Assembly: GCA_020809425.1 (NCBI GenBank)
Contig: JAGGDC010000003.1
Span: 1 to 64,000, forward strand
Direction of reading: 5' to 3'
Origin: Candidatus Synoicihabitans palmerolidicus
GTDB taxonomy: Bacteria; Verrucomicrobiota; Verrucomicrobiia; Opitutales; Opitutaceae
DNA: 64,000 nucleotides
The position numbers and the translations under genes were made by a program. The notes beneath the pieces were generated by a model. The model saw only the letters and a program-made list of their open reading frames with translations. It ran no database searches and was not told the origin of the DNA. Each line of letters begins with the position of its first letter. The stretch's first letter is position 1. Of this stretch, positions 9,522-18,808 are shown one piece after another.

Positions 9522-10321
9522 ATGAAGATACGCTTTCGATCCACCGCCGGTTTTATCCTCATTGAACTCCTGACCGTAATCGCCATTCTCGGCATACTGG
9601 CGGCGGTCGTAATTCCCACCGTCGGCAAGGCCCGCGAAATCGCTCAACGGGCGGTAGACGCCAATAATCTTCGCGAGCTCAGCAAGGCCGCGATGATCTA
9701 CGCAGCCGATAATCGCGATGTCCTGCCGAATCCGCAACAAACCAGCCGACCCGTTGCGGGCACCAACCAACGCTATTGGCAATGGTTCGGGCAAGTCACT
9801 CGTTATGGTGGGCTCAATGATCCCGCCTCGCTTGTTTCCAACTTGGATAACGCAGTCGATCAGACCGCCCTGCCTCTTACGGTTTTGGATCCAACCGTTT
9901 TGACCCCGCCCACCTTGGATTCGAACTTCACTGCGTTGGGCACGACATCACTGCGTTGGGCACGACATCATTCAACGTCGTTGCCGGTTTGCGACTGAGT
10001 GATGCTCCGACTACGCCTCTCGCGTTCACCCGAGGACTGACAACTGACGGTAGCTGGTCGGGAGAAAGCGCTTCTGACGATGATCCCAATCGCGGAGTCT
10101 ATGCCGAAACCGGCGGTCACATCGTATTCTTGGGCGGCAACGTCGAATTTTTATCCTCCCTTGAAGATGGTCTCATCAGCAATACGGGCCGACCTACCTC
10201 CAATCTTCGCCAAGCTGTGCCCAACCGCACCAACGGCACGGGCGCGGTCCTCATACTCGGACAAGATTCCGCCAACGGAATCGCCAGTCCCAACGGAACC
10301 AGCTCCCAAACTGGGCCTTAG
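9522..10321 (+). pseudogene. Type II secretion/pseudopilin-like protein, broken by 20-bp duplication
   Basis: The N-terminus GFILIELLTVIAILGILAAV is a type III signal with the Glu at position 5 of the mature pilin and one membrane helix, as in verrucomicrobial prepilin-type proteins. The body has an NNLRELSKAAMIYAADNRDVLP stretch common to that group. The second half (FNVVAGLRLSDAPTTPL ... GGHIVFLGGNVEFL) is in another frame. Removing one copy of the 20-bp direct repeat at 9931-9970 restores one continuous frame to 10321. The full product would be about 259 residues. Confidence 0.85.
9931..9970 (+). repeat. 20-bp tandem duplication causing frameshift
   Basis: CTGCGTTGGGCACGACATCA occurs twice in direct contact (9931-9950, 9951-9970). 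The 20-bp gain shifts the pseudopilin frame. Confidence 0.95.
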
Positions 10322-10353
10322 TCCGAAACGCCCATTCGTCCCCCCATTTTGCC

Positions 10354-10374
10354 ACCCGGTCTGTCAGACCGGGT
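10354..10374 (+). terminator. Perfect 10-bp inverted repeat after pseudopilin
   Basis: ACCCGGTCTG-T-CAGACCGGGT followed by TATTTG lies 33 bp after the pseudopilin stop. GC-rich stem with a weak T tract, probably an intrinsic terminator. Confidence 0.6.
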
Positions 10375-10476
10375 TATTTGTTGAGTGCGCGCTCCGCCGG
10401 CTCCCACTCGAGCTTCTCCTAAATTTACATTTACTCCCCCGTCCAGCCGCTCACGCTTCACCGCTAAACATCGTCC

Positions 10477-12357
10477 ATGATCGCAGCTTCCACCGCGCCA
10501 CACACCTACATTATTGGCCATCGTAACCCCGATGCCGACGCCATTTGCTCCGCCATTGCTTACGCCGCTCTCAAAAACGCACTGGGCCAAACCGGTTTCG
10601 TGGCCGCTCGTTGTGGCAACACGAATGCGCGGATTGATACGATTCTAACACGGTTCAAGCAGCCCGCCCCCGTCTATCTCACCGATGTGACTCCACAGGT
10701 GCGCGATGTTATGATCGAGGATGTGGTCTCGATTTCGGCTGACGCCACTTGCGCCGAAGCCTTGGAGCTGGTCGACAAATACGATGTGAGAGTCCTGCCG
10801 GTCGTCAGCCCCGAACGCTACGTGAAAGGCCAACTGTCCATTTTTGATTTGGGTGGATTCTTCGTGCCCAAAGTGAGCGCTCCACGCGAGATGCGTAAAG
10901 TCGTCACGAGTCTCGATCAGATCGCCCGCGCACTCAAAGCCACGATCCTCAACCCGGTTCGCAGTGGAGAGGTGGAGGAATTATTCGTGCGTATCGGCGC
11001 CATGGATGTCCGATCATTTTGGAAGGTTTCCAAGGATGAGCATATTCCCTCCGAACGTTCCCTCGTTGTGGTGGGAGATCGCTGGGACATTCAGCAACGC
11101 TCCATTCAAAACGGCGTTCGGGCGCTCATTATCACCGGCAACCTGCCGGTCGAGGAAGAGGTCGTGTCGCAGGCCACCGCCGCTGGCATTGCGATTTTGG
11201 TCAGCCCTCACGATACAGCCACGACGGCGTGGTCCATCCGCACTGCGTCCAGTATCAAGCCCCTGATTCAAGCGAAATTTTATTCCCTCAGTCCCGAGAC
11301 TCGCCTCTCTGACCTTCGCAAGAAATTGGCCGTCTCTTCCGCTGCCGCCTTCATGGTGCTCAACGATGACGGTAGATTGGCGGGAATTCTCACGAAAACG
11401 GACGTCCTCCGTCCGGTGAAGCGCCGTCTCGTGCTCGTTGATCACAACGAAATGACGCAGGCCGTGGCGGGTACGGACCAAGTCGAGAGCGCTGAAATCA
11501 TCGATCATCATCGTTTGGGCTCCCTCAACCCGGTCCACCCTATCTTGTTCATCAATGAGCCGGTGGGCTCAACGTGCACAATCGTTGCCGATCTCTACCG
11601 CCGTCACTCGATCAAGCCCACTCCTGCAATGGCGGGCATCATGATGCGTGGAATTATCTCGGACACCCCCCACCTGCGCAGTCCCACGTCCACCGAGAAG
11701 GACTCGGATATATTGCAATGGCTGTCTCAAATCGCAGGCGTGGATTCACAGGAGCTCGACGACGAAATCTTCGCCTCGGGTTCCGTGATTCTCACCAGTT
11801 CGCCCGAAAACGTCATCCGGTCCGACCACAAAGTATATGAGAAAGATGGCATCCGTTTCGCCGTCTCTCAGGTCGAGGAATTGGGCTTTGGGCATTTCTG
11901 GCAACATGCCCGCCCCCTCGCGGACGCGCTCGACTGCTTGTGTCGGGACGAGAAGTTAGTTTTCGCCTGCCTATTGATCACCGACATCAATACGCAAAAC
12001 TCCCTGCTTCTCGCCAAAGGCGACCCTGAGGTCATTGCTAGAATCACCTACCCTCACGTCGAGAAAGACGAGATATTCAACATGCCGGGGATCGTGAGTC
12101 GCAAAAAGCAACTTATTCCGTTTTTGGGCAGCATCCTCAAAGAAATGCAGGCGGAGGGCACCCTGCCTACAGCCCGCGGCAATACTACCGCTCCCTACAC
12201 CCACCTTCGGCCTGATCCTCCGGAACGTCCTTTCCCGGCCGTTCTGCCCACCCCTATTCTCCGATGTCCGACTTACCGGCTCCCTCCCTCCCCTCTGACT
12301 TCGTTCGCGATATCGTCGCCAGTGATATTTCCAACGGCCGCACGCCCCAAATCGTAA
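10477..12357 (+). CDS. ppaC: Manganese-dependent inorganic pyrophosphatase with CBS/DRTGG insert
   Basis: 626-residue frame. Family II pyrophosphatase of the DHH superfamily: GHRNPDADAICSAIAYA near the start, the DHHRLGSL metal motif, and a C-terminal DHHA2 domain (AVSQVEELGFG ... GIVSRKKQLIPFLG). Between the two halves of the first domain it carries a CBS pair (DVMIEDVVSISADAT; VLNDDGRLAGILTKTDVL) with a DRTGG-like region, the nucleotide-regulated form. It hydrolyses PPi to phosphate. The usual C-terminus is near SILKEMQAEG; here about 65 extra proline-rich residues run on and overlap glnS by 94 nt, so an original stop may have been lost. Confidence 0.9.
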   Translation: MIAASTAPHTYIIGHRNPDADAICSAIAYAALKNALGQTGFVAARCGNTNARIDTILTRFKQPAPVYLTDVTPQVRDVMIEDVVSISADATCAEALELVDKYDVRVLPVVSPERYVKGQLSIFDLGGFFVPKVSAPREMRKVVTSLDQIARALKATILNPVRSGEVEELFVRIGAMDVRSFWKVSKDEHIPSERSLVVVGDRWDIQQRSIQNGVRALIITGNLPVEEEVVSQATAAGIAILVSPHDTATTAWSIRTASSIKPLIQAKFYSLSPETRLSDLRKKLAVSSAAAFMVLNDDGRLAGILTKTDVLRPVKRRLVLVDHNEMTQAVAGTDQVESAEIIDHHRLGSLNPVHPILFINEPVGSTCTIVADLYRRHSIKPTPAMAGIMMRGIISDTPHLRSPTSTEKDSDILQWLSQIAGVDSQELDDEIFASGSVILTSSPENVIRSDHKVYEKDGIRFAVSQVEELGFGHFWQHARPLADALDCLCRDEKLVFACLLITDINTQNSLLLAKGDPEVIARITYPHVEKDEIFNMPGIVSRKKQLIPFLGSILKEMQAEGTLPTARGNTTAPYTHLRPDPPERPFPAVLPTPILRCPTYRLPPSPLTSFAISSPVIFPTAARPKS

Positions 12358-14036
12358 CCCGTTTTCCTCCCGAACCCAACGGCTACCTTCATCTCGGACA
12401 TGCGAAGTCGATTTGCCTGAATTGTGGTATCGCTCTCGAAAATCAGGGACGCTGCAACCTGCGCTTCGACGACACCAATCCGGTCAAGGAGGATACGGAA
12501 TTCGTACAATCCATCACGGCCGACATCCGTTGGCTCATCGGTGATTGGGCGGATGGAATTCTTGGCGAAAAACCAGTGGGCGCGCTTCCCTCCGCGCAGA
12601 CCGTCAATCGTATCGATGACTTCATTGCCCAGCCAGCTGCTCCGGGCACTTCGCCCGTGGAGCCCTTTTTCGCCAGTGACTATTTCGAACAACTCTACGT
12701 TTACGGCGAGAAGTTGATCGAAAAAGGCCGAGCATTCGTTTGCGATCTCACGGCAGCAGAAACCGATACGTATCGTGGGTCCCCCACCGAACCAGGTCGC
12801 GAAAGCCCACACCGCAACCGCTCCATTGCTGAAAATCGGGATCTATTCCGTCGGATGCGAGCCGGCGAATTCCCGGACGGAGCACGTACGCTGCGCGCAA
12901 AAATCGACATGGCGTCGCCCAACGTTTGGCTGCGTGATCCCTTGCTCTATCGGATACGTCACGTGGCTCATCATCACACTGGCGCGAGTTGGTGCATCTA
13001 CCCACTCTACGATTTTGCTCACTGCATCAGCGATTATCTAGAAGGAGTCACCCACTCGATTTGTACGCTTGAATTTGTGGTGCATCGGCCGCTTTACGAT
13101 TGGATGCTCGAATCGCTGGAGCTTCCGCGGGCTCGACCGCACCAATACGAATTCGCGAAGCTTAATCTTGCTTATACCCTTTTCAGTAAACGCCGCCTGA
13201 TGCGTTTGGTGCAGGAAAACCATGTGCAAGGTTGGGACGACCCTCGATTGCCGACCTTGGCGGGCTTGCGCCGTCGAGGCGTACCGGCTGTGGCAGTGCG
13301 CGAATTTGCTTACCGCATCGGGATCACCAAGTTTGATAGCCTCACGGAAGCCGCTGTATTCGAGGGCGTCATTCGCGACGACCTCAACACCCGTGCTGAG
13401 CGACGTTTGGGAGTGCTGAATCCCCTTAAGATCGTGCTCACCAACTTGGCCGCGGACGAGATCTATGATTGTGAAGCGACCAACCATCCCAAAGACGAAG
13501 GCTTGGGTAATCGTCCCGTGCGACTGACTCGCGAAGTCTACATTGAAGCTGACGATTTCGCCGAAATCCCATCTCCCAAATTTCGCCGCCTCAAACCCGG
13601 AGGCAGCGTGCGTCTGAAGTATGGCTGTATTGTCACCTACGAGAATGTGGTCAAAGATGAGGCGGAGAATTTGGTCGAAGTGCATTGCACTGCCGATCTG
13701 ACCACGCGCCGCGGACAGCCCAACTCAAACCAAAAGGTCAAAGGCACTATTCACTGGGTCAGCGCGGTCGATGCGGTGGAAGCCGAAATTCGTCTCTACG
13801 ACCGTTTGTTCACGGTGCCTGAGCCTGACAGCGAAGACGATTTCACCACCGTACTTAACCCGGATTCCTTGTTGACGGTGCAGGCGAAGGTGGAACCAGT
13901 GCTCGCTGAGGCTCCCCCCGGTACTTGTTACCAATTTGAACGCCTCGGTTACTTCACCCTCGACGCCAAAGAAAGTTCCCCGGCCCGTCCCGTCTTCAAT
14001 CGCACCATCACATTGCGCGATACTTGGGCGAAGTAG
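12264..14036 (+). CDS. glnS: Glutaminyl-tRNA synthetase
   Basis: 590 residues, class I synthetase. FPPEPNGYLHLGHAKSICLN is the GlnRS/GluRS HIGH region; RFDDTNP follows, and FSKRRLMRLVQE is the KMSKR-type loop. The C-terminal anticodon-binding beta-barrels are present (GTIHWVSAVDAVEAEIRLYDRLFT). It charges tRNA-Gln directly. It starts inside the 3' extension of ppaC. No lesion. Confidence 0.95.
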   Translation: MSDLPAPSLPSDFVRDIVASDISNGRTPQIVTRFPPEPNGYLHLGHAKSICLNCGIALENQGRCNLRFDDTNPVKEDTEFVQSITADIRWLIGDWADGILGEKPVGALPSAQTVNRIDDFIAQPAAPGTSPVEPFFASDYFEQLYVYGEKLIEKGRAFVCDLTAAETDTYRGSPTEPGRESPHRNRSIAENRDLFRRMRAGEFPDGARTLRAKIDMASPNVWLRDPLLYRIRHVAHHHTGASWCIYPLYDFAHCISDYLEGVTHSICTLEFVVHRPLYDWMLESLELPRARPHQYEFAKLNLAYTLFSKRRLMRLVQENHVQGWDDPRLPTLAGLRRRGVPAVAVREFAYRIGITKFDSLTEAAVFEGVIRDDLNTRAERRLGVLNPLKIVLTNLAADEIYDCEATNHPKDEGLGNRPVRLTREVYIEADDFAEIPSPKFRRLKPGGSVRLKYGCIVTYENVVKDEAENLVEVHCTADLTTRRGQPNSNQKVKGTIHWVSAVDAVEAEIRLYDRLFTVPEPDSEDDFTTVLNPDSLLTVQAKVEPVLAEAPPGTCYQFERLGYFTLDAKESSPARPVFNRTITLRDTWAK

Positions 14037-14062
14037 TACCCCGTTTCCGGAGTATCATTTTC

Positions 14063-14432
14063 ATGACCTGCATACTGATCGCTGACGACAACCCTGATCT
14101 TCTTCAGGTCAATTCGATCTATCTTCGAGAGCAGGGTTTCCGAGTCCTCACCGCGGCGAACGGCGTTGAAGCGATTACCACGCTGCAGGAGGAGGCCCGT
14201 CGACGTATTCGTGCCCGATGTCCTGATGCCCGACAAGGAAGGCGTCGAGACCATCCTCGAAGTTCGTCGATCCCTGCCTGATCTCCCCATCATTGCGATT
14301 TCAGGAGGAGGCCATATTGGCCCGGTTGATTATTGGTCCATGGCCCGCACCGCAGGGGCCGACGCGACCCTTACCAAGCCAATTGCACCATCGGGACTGC
14401 TGTCCTTGATCCGCGAAATTCTTGCTCAGTAA
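14063..14432 (+). pseudogene. Response-regulator receiver domain protein, frameshifted
   Basis: A single CheY-like domain. MTCILIADDNPDLLQVN carries the acidic pocket. After a frame change near 14190 the rest reads VDVFVPDVLMPDKEGVE (phospho-acceptor Asp), IIAISGGG and the conserved Lys in ATLTKPIAP. The break lies in the GAGGAGGAGG run and is a +1 gain. It has no output domain and no histidine kinase neighbour. It follows glnS by 26 bp. Confidence 0.85.
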
Positions 14433-14440
14433 CTTGGGTC

Positions 14441-16032
14441 CTACGTTGGAGCGGTCGATGCTGGGTTTTTGAAGGCATACCCAGCGGCCAATTTGGTATA
14501 CTCCCTCACCTGATCCGCGATCCAATCTGCCCCGAGGTCGCGTTCTCTGGCCATCACTGCGGCCACTTGGGGGGCGGCGTCGATCGATCCTATCGCATCA
14601 AGCAGCAGCCAACGAGTCCGCCGAGCCAACACATCCTCCACCGTGCGCGCCATTTCATGCCGGCAATGCCAGACTACTTCAGCCACTGTCAGCGTCAGAC
14701 GCTCGTTGAGCAATTTATGCGCGTCCGTCCCCGTCTTCGCCAACTCTGCGCTCGCCGCAGCATCCGTGCCGTAGTTATCGCTCTTGCCGTGATCATGCAC
14801 CGTGCCTGCTCCTCCTGCTCCATGAATCCGTAGATCAATAGTCTGGCAGGAACGGGCGACTAGTTCCGCCACAATTTCAACCTGCTCCACCACGTCCTCG
14901 GCCATCTTCCGAGAAGTCGTCCACTTTCCCCCCGTGACGCTGATCAGGCCACTTTCACTTAGCATAATCGTGTGGTCTCGAGATAGGGCCGCGGTAGAGT
15001 TTACACCATTTTTGCGCACCAACGGGCGAAGTCCCGCATAGACACTCAAGACATCTGCATCCTTGGGTCCAACGTCAGATAGCGTTGCGCATGTTCCATC
15101 ACGAAATCCCGCTCTTCGGCTAGCGCTCTGGGTTCCAACACCGCCGTTTTACGTGGAGTATCCGTCGTGCCAACGATGACCCGATTTTGCCACGGGACCG
15201 CAAGCAACACGCGGCCGTCACTGGTTTTAGGGATCATGATTGCCGTATTCCCAGGCAGAAACTTTTGCGGCAAAACGATATGGATTCCCTGGCTCACCGC
15301 CACCACCGGGTTCGCATCCTCATCGCCGATTTGTCGTAGCTCATCCACGAATACACCAGTGGCATTGACCACCGACTTGGTTCGGAGCTCGAACTCCTCT
15401 CCCGCTTCCGCATCCCGTAGTCTGGCGCCTGTGACCCGTCCTTCCCGCTTTATCAGCGCGATGCACCGACAATAGTTTGTGACCACCGCACCTTGTTCCG
15501 CGGCCGTCATGGCGAGGTGAATGGCTAGCCGGGCGTCATCAAATTGACCATCGTGATAAATCACTCCATCGACGAGCCCCTCGGGCTCCACGGAGGGAAT
15601 CCGCTTCATCGTCTCCTCCCGGGACAGCCATCCGGATGGATCGAGTTCCAAATACCCGGCGAGTTGATCATAGACTTTCATGCCTATTCCGTAAAACGGA
15701 CCCTCCCACCAGTTGTACGTGGGAATCACAAATGCCATGTCTCGCACCAAATGGGGCGCATTTTTCGCCAACCTTCCGCGTTCTCTCAAGGCTTCCAGCA
15801 CAAGGGTGATGTTGCCTTGACGTAAGTAGCGCACGCCGCCGTGCACCAACTTGGGCGAACGGCTGGAAGTACCCTTGGCAAAATCCTCCGCCGCCACCAA
15901 TGCCACTCGATAGCCCCGCGAGGCGGCATCCACTGCCATGCCGAGTCCGCTGGCCCCGCCGCCCACGACCCAAAGGTCGAAAATCTCTCCTGATTGCAGT
16001 GCCGCTCAATTGGCCGATCGCTCGAAAATCAT
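14441..16032 (-). pseudogene. glpD: Aerobic glycerol-3-phosphate dehydrogenase, two lesions
   Basis: FAD enzyme that oxidises glycerol-3-phosphate to DHAP at the membrane. Read from the ATG at 16032 (overlapping the glpK stop as ATGA), the frame is MIFERSAN-stop-AALQSGEIFDLWVVGGGASGLG. The TGA at 16006-16008 stands where TGG would fit. The dinucleotide motif GGGASG, VIYHDGQFDDARL and GTTDTPRK are recognisable. A 1-base loss near 15050 (LTLDP|KDADVLSVYAG) breaks the frame again before the C-terminal domain. It would otherwise be about 530 residues. Confidence 0.9.
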
Positions 16033-17534
16033 GCTGGAGTCTCCTCGTCGATCCATGCTTTCGCTCGTTGCACCGCCCGGGCCCAATCATGGCGCAATCC
16101 CTCCATATCGCTTACCTCCCGTTTGAATCGCCGCGACTCCTTCCATTGCGCCGCAATTTCCGATCGGTTCTGCCACCATCCAATTCCCAGTCCGGCCAAA
16201 TAAGCCGCCCCCCAGGCGGTGGTCTCGACCTCAATCGGACGCACCACATCACACCCCAGCAAATCGGCCTGAATTTGCATCAGTTCATTACTCCGTGATG
16301 CGCCCCCATCCACGCGTAGTTCTTTCAATGCCAAGCCACTGTCCTTCTCCATCGCCGAGATCAGATCACCACTTTGCAGCGCGATACTTTCCAAAATAGC
16401 GCGACAAATATGGGCCCGATTCGTACCGCGCGTGAGTCCGACCAAGGTACCCCAGGCAAAGGGATCCCAATGCGGTGCGCCCAATCCCGTAAACGCCGGC
16501 ACCAGCACCGCTCCCCCCGCGTCCGGTACTGTCCCCGCCTCTTCACTAAGTTGTTCGGCACTTTCCACCAACCGTAATTCATCCCGCGCCCACTGCACTG
16601 CCGCGCCCGCCATAAAGACGGAACCTTCCAACGCGTACTCCATTCGTCCATTCAGGCGCCACGCCACCGTCGACAGTAAATTGTTACGCGATCGCACGAG
16701 GGTGGTTCCGGTCTGCATCAGCAGAAAACACCCGGTTCCGTAGGTGTTCTTGGCCATGCCCATTTCATAACAACCTTGACCAAACAACGCCGCTTGCTGA
16801 TCGCCGGCCACTCCGGTGATAGGAACCTCCGCGGTTGATAGTCCCGCCGCCACTCGCCCAAAATTCCCCGCCGAATCCCTCACCTCCGGCAACATGGCCC
16901 GGGGTACTCCGAAAAACGTCAACATCTCATCATCCCACTCGCCCGTTTCGATGTTCAATAAAAGAGTTCGGGACGCGTTACTCGCATCCGTAGCATGCAC
17001 AACACCGCCCGTGAGGTTCCAAATCAACCAAGTATCGATCGTGCCAGCCAGTAGTTCACCACGCTCGCCTCGTTCCCGCAATCCAGGGTGTTGGCGAAGC
17101 AGCCAAGCCAACTTGGAACCGATAAAATACGGATCTAACCTCAAACCAGTGATTTACGCTATCCGCGACTCATGGCCTTCCCGTCGCCATTGCGCGCAAT
17201 CATCCGCCGTACGTCGATCTTGCCACACGATGTCCGGGGCGACGGCTTTGCCTGTAGCCCGCTCCCATACGACCAAGGTTTCGCGTTGGTGGGTCACGCC
17301 GATAGCCGCGATGTCTCCAGCCACCACCCCGGCCTGTTTGAGCGCCGCATCCATGGTGTCGCGCTGAGTCTGCCAGATCTCGTTGGGGTCGTGCTCCACC
17401 CATCCCGGATGCGGATAATGCTGCTTAATCAACCGCTGGGCCACGGCCACATTATGTCCTAGATTATTGAATACAACAGCGCGGGACCTGGTGGTGCCTT
17501 GATCCAGCGCGAGAAGATAACGGAGTTCACTCAT
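16029..17534 (-). pseudogene. glpK: Glycerol kinase with one in-frame TAA
   Basis: FGGY kinase that phosphorylates glycerol. The N-terminus MSELRYLLALDQGTTRSRAVVF holds the phosphate-1 loop; WQDRRTADDC and, after the break, TGLRLDPYF-like, [29 protein letters not shown] and [18 protein letters not shown] follow. The single lesion is TAA at 17154-17156 within SRIA-stop-ITGL, where Lys (AAA) would be usual. Total length about 501 residues matches the family. It is first in a glpK-glpD operon. Its natural TGA end argues that TGA is a stop here. Confidence 0.92.
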
Positions 17535-17563
17535 GGCGGGGATATTCAGCTGATATTACCGGT

Positions 17564-18587
17564 TCATGCGTCCCGGTACACTCCCATTGGCGACGTCAAG
17601 CGGCTAGTGCACAGTTTTTTGTATAATAGCATGAAAGACTTCAGCGGGAGACTGTCCGTCGAGCCCGATGCGAGGGCGATTTGGCCTTTGGTGACGGTGT
17701 TAAAGTCGATGCCTTTAGGGAAGTATTCCCGGATCAGACCGTTGATATTCGCGACCGCACCGCGCTGCCAAGGGCTGTGTGGATTGCAGAAGTAGACCGC
17801 CACTTTTGTGGCAAGGGAGAAGGCGGCATGTTGGGCCATTTCGCGGCCGTTGTCGTAGGTGAGGGTCTTGCGCAGGTGGGCGGGCAGGCGTTTGAAGGCC
17901 CGGATGAGAGCGTGGGCGACGCTGATTGCGTCTTTGGCGCCGCCCAACGGGACGATCATCACGTAGCGGGAGACCCGTTCGGTGATGACCAAAATGGCGG
18001 TGTGATTGCCCGCACCCATGACCAAGTCGGCCTCCCAGTGTTCGGGCACCTCCCGGCGCTCTACCTCAGCGGGTCGCTCGCCGATATTGATCGCGCCCGG
18101 CAACTGGCCCGAGAGCTTGCCCTTGGCGCGGGGGGCGGGACTGCGCCGGGGCTTCTTGCGCCGCAAATAAGCGATCAACTCCTTCTTAACCGAGCCTTTG
18201 GCGTGGACGTAGATGAAGTCGTAGATGGTTTCGTGGCTCACGCGTCGGGTCAAATCAAGGCCATGACGTCGTCTCAAGGCGACTTCGATTTGCTTGGACG
18301 TAGCGCCGGTGGCAAACAGGGCCAGCACCTCGTCGCGCAAGGCGGGCGTGTCGGCGACTTTGTTGCGCACGGCGCACTTGGGCCGACGGCAAGCGCGAGT
18401 CTGCGCATCCATGCCGCTGTAGCTGGAGCGCCCGCCGTTGCGGGTGATCTCGCGATTGACCACCGAGGCGTCGCGGCCGAGGGCGGCGGCAAGCTGAGCG
18501 CCGCTTTTGCCCTGGGCCCTGGGCCAAACCGGCATGAATCGCCTCGCGTTCCTTGGCGGTGATGCGCCGTTGTATTTTTGCCACCAC
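17564..18587 (-). pseudogene. IS30-family transposase, broken by 7-bp duplication
   Basis: N-terminal HTH (MVAKIQRRITAKEREAIHAGLAQG ... SGAQLAAALGRDASVVNREITRNGG) followed by an integrase-like core: HWEADLVMGAGNHTAILVITERVSRYVMI, TYDNGREMAQH, and FCNPHSPWQRGAVANINGLIREYFPKG with the catalytic Glu position (the usual E is inside GAVANINGLIREY). The first 24 residues are one frame off from the rest. GCCCAGGGCCCAGGGCAAAAGC contains CCAGGGC twice, and removing one copy restores the frame. The ends of the element could not be fixed with confidence. Confidence 0.85.
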
Positions 18588-18634
18588 TCCGACATCCTCT
18601 ATTCTGCGCCCACGACGCTAGCGCGGAGTTTTTC

Positions 18635-18686
18635 CCAGAGAGAAGACGACCGGCCCGGCAAGCCGGGCCGGTCGTCTTCTCTCTGG
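18635..18686. repeat. 25-bp perfect inverted repeat with 2-nt centre
   Basis: CCAGAGAGAAGACGACCGGC (first 20 of 25 bases) and its exact complement flank the dinucleotide AA. No T tract follows on either strand, so it is not a standard terminator. It lies between the IS30 gene and IS copy B. Confidence 0.95.
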
Positions 18687-18757
18687 CTTGTGTATAGCTA
18701 GAGCCTATCCCGCTGGTACAAGTCGTTGGTGATAAGCTGTAAGCGTGATAAAAAAGA

Positions 18758-18790
18758 GGCCTAACCCGGGAGTAAATCCTGGGTTAGGCC
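18758..18790 (+). promoter_or_regulatory. Subterminal hairpin of IS copy B
   Basis: GGCCTAACCC and GGGTTAGGCC pair perfectly over 10 bp around a 13-nt loop. It is the counterpart of the copy A hairpin at 1972-2004, with paired substitutions. Confidence 0.65.
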
Positions 18791-18808
18791 CAAAAACGGC
18801 GTCTATGC

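Noticed and set aside
18635-18686. Intrinsic terminator reading of the 25-bp palindrome
   Set aside because: Neither side is followed by a T tract in transcript sense, and no gene ends next to it.
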